Assembly: GCA_947457975.1 (NCBI GenBank)
Contig: CANGYC010000014.1
Location: 1 to 19,379, forward strand
Length of the DNA stretch: 19,379 nt
Reading direction: 5' to 3'
Source: Comamonadaceae bacterium
GTDB taxonomy: Bacteria; Pseudomonadota; Gammaproteobacteria; Burkholderiales; Burkholderiaceae_C
The notes below the pieces were generated by a model that searched no databases, was not told the DNA's origin, and worked only from the letters and a program-made list of their open reading frames with translations. Shown here in pieces: positions 15,686-19,379 of the stretch (positions within the stretch are counted from its first letter, which is position 1; each line of letters opens with the position of its first letter). The position numbers and the translations under genes were made by a program.

Positions 15686-16171
15686 ATGAATCCGACAGCC
15701 CTGAACCCCGCCTCCACCCACCAGAGCGCGAGCCTGCTGTATCGGCAAACGCCTCCTGCACACCTGTACTCACCGCAGCAAGACCCCGACCGGGTGCGCC
15801 GCTTCACCGCCCGCGCGGTGAACCGAAGGATTGACCAGGCCACTGACCGCCGCATCACCCGTTTTGCCGCCATGAGCGAGGCTCGAATTCGCGATCGCAT
15901 CCATGAGCTCGATCAGGAATGGGACATCGACCGGGTTTTGTCTCTCCATGCCGCTGTGCTGGGGCTGACCGGCATGGCCCTGGCATGGCGCGGTGAGCGC
16001 CGCTGGCTGGCCTTACCCGCCGTGGTGCTGGCATTTCTTTCTCAACATTCCATTCATGGCTGGTGTCCGCAGATGCCGGTGCTGCGTCGCCTAGGCGTGC
16101 GCACCCGTGGAGAAATCGACCGTGAAAAGTACACCTTGCTCCATTTGCTGGAGTCCGGCACCGCCACCTGA
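15686..16171 (+). CDS. Small inner-membrane protein, DUF2892-like
   Basis: This protein of 161 aa has a basic, soluble N-terminal half (RFTARAVNRRIDQATDRRITRF) and two hydrophobic segments at about 83-99 and 105-122. A conserved-looking end follows: GWCPQMPVLRRLGVRTRGEIDREKY. The combination of DRVLSLHAAVLGLTG, RRWLALPAVVLAFLSQHSIHGWCP and a basic tail is like DUF2892 (YgaP-type membrane segment) proteins, some of which are fused to rhodanese domains; none is present here. Function is unknown. The ATG at 15686 has no clear ribosome binding site; a later ATG at 15872 would drop the N-terminal half. It follows the synthetase on the same strand after 104 bases. Confidence 0.72.
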   Translation: MNPTALNPASTHQSASLLYRQTPPAHLYSPQQDPDRVRRFTARAVNRRIDQATDRRITRFAAMSEARIRDRIHELDQEWDIDRVLSLHAAVLGLTGMALAWRGERRWLALPAVVLAFLSQHSIHGWCPQMPVLRRLGVRTRGEIDREKYTLLHLLESGTAT

Positions 16172-16180
16172 AGAACAAGC

Positions 16181-16206
16181 TGCCCAAAGCAGGGCAAGCG
16201 TTTTTT
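16181..16206 (+). terminator. Probable rho-independent terminator
   Basis: TGCCC-AAAGCA-GGGCA forms a 5-bp stem with a 6-base loop (16181-16196), followed four bases later by six T (16201-16206). It begins 9 bases after the stop of the DUF2892-like gene and would end that transcript before the dif-like site. The stem is short, so strength is uncertain. Confidence 0.5.
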
Positions 16207-16259
16207 GCCACCACAAGCCCAGTTTCCCGGCTCTACGAACCCGTCGATCTGTTTACGTT

Positions 16260-16287
16260 ATTTAACATAATATACATCGTAGGAACA
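16260..16287 (-). other. dif: dif-like XerC/XerD recombination site (chromosome terminus)
   Basis: On the plus strand this reads ATTTAACATAA, then TATACA, then TCGTAGGAACA. The reverse complement has the layout XerC arm (TGTTCCTACGA), centre TGTATA, XerD arm TTATGTTAAAT. From memory, E. coli dif has the identical centre and XerD arm (17 of 17 bases); the XerC arm matches at 5 of 11 positions. It sits in an AT-rich intergenic stretch in otherwise GC-rich DNA, between genes that converge on it. dif is where XerCD resolve chromosome dimers at FtsK-organised termini. Because the XerC arm is divergent, a plasmid- or element-borne dif-like site remains possible, although no mobile genes are nearby. 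Confidence 0.8.
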
Positions 16288-16320
16288 TGGGCATGTAGCC
16301 AGCCAGCGACCCAGGCATGC

Positions 16321-17142
16321 TCACCAAGTCCCTGTCGGTCTGGCCGCTTCAGGCTTGGGGGCTGCTGGAGGCACGGCTGTTGGTGCAGCTTGAGGTGCGA
16401 CCTGTACTGCAGGCTTGGATTCGGGGGCTGGCCTGGGAAAAACCGGCGCCGCAGCCGGCTGAACTTGCGGCGAAGGAACGGGCGAAGGTGCCGAAGGCTT
16501 TTTTGCAAGCGCGCTGAGCAAGGCAATTGCATCGGGCCGGCTGCCCAGGCGGGCAAAGTCCAGCGCCTTGAGGCCGCGCTCGTTGGTCTGCTCAGGCTGA
16601 GCGCCTTCTTCCAAAAGCAATTTGAGGGCGGCCGTGCTGCCGTACTGGGCCGCCATCATGAGCGGCGTGGTGCCGTTGGGCGATTCGGCGTCCACATAGG
16701 CATGGTGCTCGAGCAGCAAGCGAACAATCTGCACATGCCCCCCCGTGGCAGCGTAATGCAGTGGCGTCCAGCCGGGTTTGTTCACATCACCACCACGGGC
16801 AATGAGCTGGCGCGCCAACTCATCATGGCCCTTGATGGAGGCCATCATCAGCGCGCTTTCACCCGCCGAATTGAGCAAATTGGGATCGGTCTGCGGCGAG
16901 GAAAGCAACAGCTGAGCCACCTTGATGGAGGCTTCAGTCACGGCCAGAACCAAGGCTGGGCGCCTCTGCGGGTCCAGGGTGTTGGGGTCAAAACCCCGCG
17001 CAAGGAGCTGGCGGACCGCGCGGTCGTTGTCGTTGCGCACAGCCACGAAAAAATCTTCATAAACCCCTGCATGAGCAGAAGAAAATCCAATAAAAACAAG
17101 GGTCAACCAAATTTTCTTAAGAAATGGCACGAGCTTTTTCAT
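16321..17142 (-). CDS. Exported ankyrin-repeat protein with Pro/Ala-rich tail
   Basis: This protein of 273 aa begins with a signal peptide (MKKLVPFLKKIWLTLVFIGFSSAHA, written here as its first 12 residues MKKLVPFLKKIW plus a hydrophobic run ending in SAHA, cleavage near residue 25). About five ankyrin repeats follow to residue 205, for example SAGESALMMASIKGHDELAR, GWTPLHYAATGGHVQIVRLL and GTTPLMMAAQYGSTAALKLL. The last 65 residues are Pro/Ala/Val-rich and probably disordered. Ankyrin repeats bind other proteins, so a periplasmic binding role is plausible, but no partner can be named. I chose the ATG at 17142 because it gives the signal peptide; the frame reaches 17214. The 5' part and upstream region are more AT-rich than the surroundings. 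It follows tatD by 68 bases. Confidence 0.87.
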   Translation of the reverse strand: MKKLVPFLKKIWLTLVFIGFSSAHAGVYEDFFVAVRNDNDRAVRQLLARGFDPNTLDPQRRPALVLAVTEASIKVAQLLLSSPQTDPNLLNSAGESALMMASIKGHDELARQLIARGGDVNKPGWTPLHYAATGGHVQIVRLLLEHHAYVDAESPNGTTPLMMAAQYGSTAALKLLLEEGAQPEQTNERGLKALDFARLGSRPDAIALLSALAKKPSAPSPVPSPQVQPAAAPVFPRPAPESKPAVQVAPQAAPTAVPPAAPKPEAARPTGTW

Positions 17143-17210
17143 GGTTGGATTCAAATCAGGATTGGGTGGCCAATAATTCAATGAAGAATCATAGTGATAG
17201 AGCGCATACT

Positions 17211-18014
17211 TCAAGCGTTTTTAGAGGTCACCTCAGTGAACAGGCGTTCAAAGTTCAGGCTGGTGGCCTCGGCCACCGCCTCCACGCTCAGGCTGCGCAA
17301 GCTCGCCACCTGCTGCGCCACCAGCGGAACATAAGAGGGATTGTTGGTCTTGCCGCGATAGGGCACCGGGGCAAGGTAGGGGCTGTCGGTCTCTATCAAG
17401 AGTCGATCCAGGGGCACAAAGCTGGCCACCTCACGCAGGTCAGCAGCGCTTTTGAAGGTCAGGATGCCTGAAAACGAGATGTAAAAGCCCAGATCCAGGG
17501 CCGCACGGGCGACTTCCCGGGTTTCAGTGAAGCAATGAAACACCCCCGTGGCCTGGGAAAGCGCCCCGCCCTGCCCCTCCTCGTGCAGGATGGTCAGGGT
17601 GTCCTCCGAGGCGCTGCGGGTGTGGATGACCAGCGGCTTAGCAGTCTCGCGGGCCGCCCGGATGTGAATGCGAAAGCGCTCGCGCTGCCAAGCCATGTCG
17701 GCGAGGCTGCGCTCGCCGAGACGGTAATAGTCCAGCCCGGTCTCTCCAATGGCCACCACCCGCGGCAAGGCCGCGCGTTCGAGCAAGTCATCCAGCGTGG
17801 GCTCGGTCACGCCTTCGTTGTCCGGATGCACGCCCACGCTGCACCAGAAGTTGTCATGCGCCTGGGCCAGGGCATGCACCTGGGGGAACTCCTCCAGGGT
17901 GGTGCAGATGCAAAGCGCCCGGTCCACCCTCGCCTCCTGCATGGCCAGGCGGATCTGCGGCAGCTGCTCGGCCAGTTCAGGAAAGGTAAGGTGACAGTGG
18001 GAGTCGACAAACAT
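17211..18014 (-). CDS. TatD family metal-dependent DNase/hydrolase
   Basis: TatD-type TIM-barrel hydrolase of 267 aa. The metal ligands are in place: H6 and H8 in DSHCHL, E91 in GETGLDYY, H131 in VIHTR, H160 in FHCF and D210 in ETDSPYLAPVPYRGK. Family members are 3'-5' exonucleases or deoxyribonucleases involved in DNA repair or degradation, though the exact activity of each paralogue varies; this one resembles the YcfH type commonly encoded after holB. I chose the ATG at 18014; the frame extends into holB without homology. No strong ribosome binding site is seen. It follows holB by 32 nt in the tmk-holB-tatD order. Confidence 0.93.
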   Translation of the reverse strand: MFVDSHCHLTFPELAEQLPQIRLAMQEARVDRALCICTTLEEFPQVHALAQAHDNFWCSVGVHPDNEGVTEPTLDDLLERAALPRVVAIGETGLDYYRLGERSLADMAWQRERFRIHIRAARETAKPLVIHTRSASEDTLTILHEEGQGGALSQATGVFHCFTETREVARAALDLGFYISFSGILTFKSAADLREVASFVPLDRLLIETDSPYLAPVPYRGKTNNPSYVPLVAQQVASLRSLSVEAVAEATSLNFERLFTEVTSKNA

Positions 18015-18046
18015 GGGCAAGGGCAGGCCTGAAAGCCTGTGAACGC

Positions 18047-19120
18047 TCAGGTGGTGCGCAGCGCCAGCTGGGCCCGGCTTACCAGGGCCTCCAGCATGAG
18101 GCCGGGGTTGTAGGGGTGCTCGGCGGTGCGGGCGCTGGCGGCCAGCTCCCGCGCCCACTGGCCCAGGGAATAGAGCGTGGGGCCACGAGCAGCACCGCGT
18201 GCAGGGGCTGCGGGCCAGGACGGCAGGCTCTCCAGCCCAAAGAAGCGAGGCTGCGCGCCCACCTTCACGGCCCAGAGGTCATGGCAGAGCTTTTGCAGCG
18301 CTTCCACCGCCTGAGGTGGGCTGAAGTCGCCCAGCACGGCCACCTGGCCCTGGGCCACGGCCTGGGGTAAAGCGCGCCAGCGGTCGGCCGCTTCCTTGGC
18401 CGTTTGTTGAAGCAAGAGCGCCAGCACATCGGCCGGTCGGCCGCCAGCGGCAGCCAGCAGCACGCGCAGGTCATCGGCCTGCACCTGCTTGCCGCCCAAG
18501 CCCTGGCTGGCACAGGCGGCGCTCAGCCAGGCCAGTGCGTCGTCAAACGCGGGCCACACCATGGCATGGCTCTGGCAGCGGCTGCGGATGGTGGGCAGGA
18601 GTTGCTGGGCAGCCTCGGTGGCCAGCACAAACTTCACCTCGCCGGGTGGCTCTTCCAGGGTCTTGAGCAAGGTGTTGGCGGTGATGCCGTTCATGCGTTC
18701 GGCCGGGTAGACCATCACCACTTTGGTTCGGCCGCCCGATCGAGTGAACTGCGTGAACTCCACGGCCTCGCGGGCCGCATCCACCCGAATTTCCTTGCTG
18801 GGCTTGCGTTTTTTGTTGTCAAGGTCGTCCTGCACCTTTTCATCGAGGGGCCACCCCAATTGCAGGCTCAGGGTCTCGGGCAGCAGCACGCACAGATCGG
18901 GATGGGTGCGCACGTTCACGGCGTGGCAACTGCCGCAGCGCCCGCACGCGCCCTGCGCCGTGGGCTGCTCGCACAGCCAGGCGCGGGCCAAGCCCAGGGC
19001 GAGCTCGTACTGGCCCAGGCCCGATGGCCCGCTGAGCAAAAAGGCATGGCCACGCTGGGCCAACAAGGTGCTGAGCTGGGCCTGCAGCCAGGGCGCGGGC
19101 GTGGCCACCGGATCGCTCAT
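18047..19120 (-). CDS. holB: DNA polymerase III delta' subunit
   Basis: This 357-aa clamp-loader subunit works with tau/gamma and delta to place the sliding clamp on DNA. The AAA+ fold is clear, but the P-loop reads GPSGLGQYE (31-39), lacking the Lys of a working Walker A, as is normal for delta', which does not hydrolyse ATP. The zinc module C-x8-C-x2-C-x2-C is present (C50, C59, C62, C65). Later landmarks are AERMNGITANTLLKTLEEPP and the sensor-like IRSRCQ motif. The ATG overlaps the stop of tmk (ATGA), so translation is coupled. It is slightly longer than the E. coli subunit, owing partly to an insertion rich in Lys/Asp around residues 95-112. Confidence 0.95.
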   Translation of the reverse strand: MSDPVATPAPWLQAQLSTLLAQRGHAFLLSGPSGLGQYELALGLARAWLCEQPTAQGACGRCGSCHAVNVRTHPDLCVLLPETLSLQLGWPLDEKVQDDLDNKKRKPSKEIRVDAAREAVEFTQFTRSGGRTKVVMVYPAERMNGITANTLLKTLEEPPGEVKFVLATEAAQQLLPTIRSRCQSHAMVWPAFDDALAWLSAACASQGLGGKQVQADDLRVLLAAAGGRPADVLALLLQQTAKEAADRWRALPQAVAQGQVAVLGDFSPPQAVEALQKLCHDLWAVKVGAQPRFFGLESLPSWPAAPARGAARGPTLYSLGQWARELAASARTAEHPYNPGLMLEALVSRAQLALRTT

Positions 19121-19379
19121 GTCAGCCAGCCCTTGGCCACAAAGGCCGCGTGCACCTCATGCCACACAGCTTCTGGCGCCTGGTCGGCATTGATGCGGGC
19201 AAAGCGGGCCGGGTCGCCCGCCAGACGCCGGGCATAGCCACCGGCCACGCGCTCAAAAAATGCCTGGGGCTGCGCCTCGAACTTGTCGGGCACGCGCGCG
19301 CCAGCCAGCCGCGCGGCCGCCACCGCAGGGGGCAGGGCAAACCACACGGTGAGTGCCGGCTGCACCAGCGCCTGGCCCT
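19117..19379 (-). CDS. tmk: Thymidylate kinase, C-terminal part (runs off the window)
   Basis: Only the last 87 or so codons are inside the window; the 5' end lies beyond 19379. The visible part reads PALTVWFALPPAVAAARLAG, FEAQPQAFFERVAGGY and RFARINADQAPEAVWHEV, the pattern of the dTMP kinase C-terminus (the substrate helix and the final INADQ..E.V segment). The enzyme phosphorylates dTMP to dTDP. Its stop overlaps the holB start codon by three bases, as is common in proteobacterial tmk-holB operons. Confidence 0.88.
   Translation of the reverse strand, partial: GQALVQPALTVWFALPPAVAAARLAGARVPDKFEAQPQAFFERVAGGYARRLAGDPARFARINADQAPEAVWHEVHAAFVAKGWLT

Noticed and set aside
16984..16998. GGGGT-CAAA-ACCCC hairpin
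   Set aside because: It is within the ankyrin gene, with a short stem and no link to transcription ends.
1..19379. Polarity of GGGNAGGG (KOPS-like) motifs around the dif-like site
   Set aside because: Both orientations occur on the left side and one contrary copy on the right, mostly in codons; too few and too mixed to support or oppose the terminus call.

Overview
The window (about 65% G+C, tightly packed, with atgA/gtgA stop-start overlaps) looks like chromosome from a betaproteobacterium of the Burkholderiales, most likely a Comamonadaceae relative. The basis is family knowledge: the paired ABC transporter and DUF1854 protein found next to cyanophycin genes, a TadA deaminase with a hydrolase-like tail, and the tmk-holB-tatD order. 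The organism was not identified by any search.

Layout. (1) 78-5513, plus strand: an ABC exporter with an N-terminal zinc ribbon, a DUF1854 protein, a PaiB-type FMN-binding regulator, a TadA fusion and an LD-carboxypeptidase, probably one or two transcripts. (2) 5551-7740, minus: a large-subunit KatE/HPII-type catalase whose distal catalytic His is replaced by Asn. A 369-base gap follows, with a near-perfect 24-nt palindrome. (3) 8110-8661, plus: a small membrane-anchored DUF883-like protein and a tiny proline-rich protein. (4) 8650-9591, minus: an unassigned exported protein whose signal peptide is built from a 12-bp tandem repeat, divergent from glucokinase (9748-10713, plus). (5) 10728-16171: two universal stress proteins, Hsp20 and a DksA/TraR-type zinc-finger protein on the minus strand, then a three-part ADP-forming acyl-CoA synthetase/GNAT protein and a small membrane protein on the plus strand. 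TTGA-N6-TCAA type (FNR/ANR/Dnr-like) sites lie at matching distances before a USP gene and between the DksA-like and synthetase genes, suggesting a low-oxygen or energy-stress module. (6) 16260-16287: a dif-like XerC/XerD site between convergent genes, implying that this is the replication terminus. (7) 16321-19379, minus: an exported ankyrin-repeat protein, TatD, DNA polymerase III delta' and the 3' end of thymidylate kinase.

I found no tRNA, rRNA, CRISPR array, insertion sequence or phage gene. Most of the content is housekeeping or stress related. The points most worth a second look are the His-to-Asn catalase, the dif-like site, the TadA tail that resembles a broken haloalkane dehalogenase, and the shared FNR-type sites.
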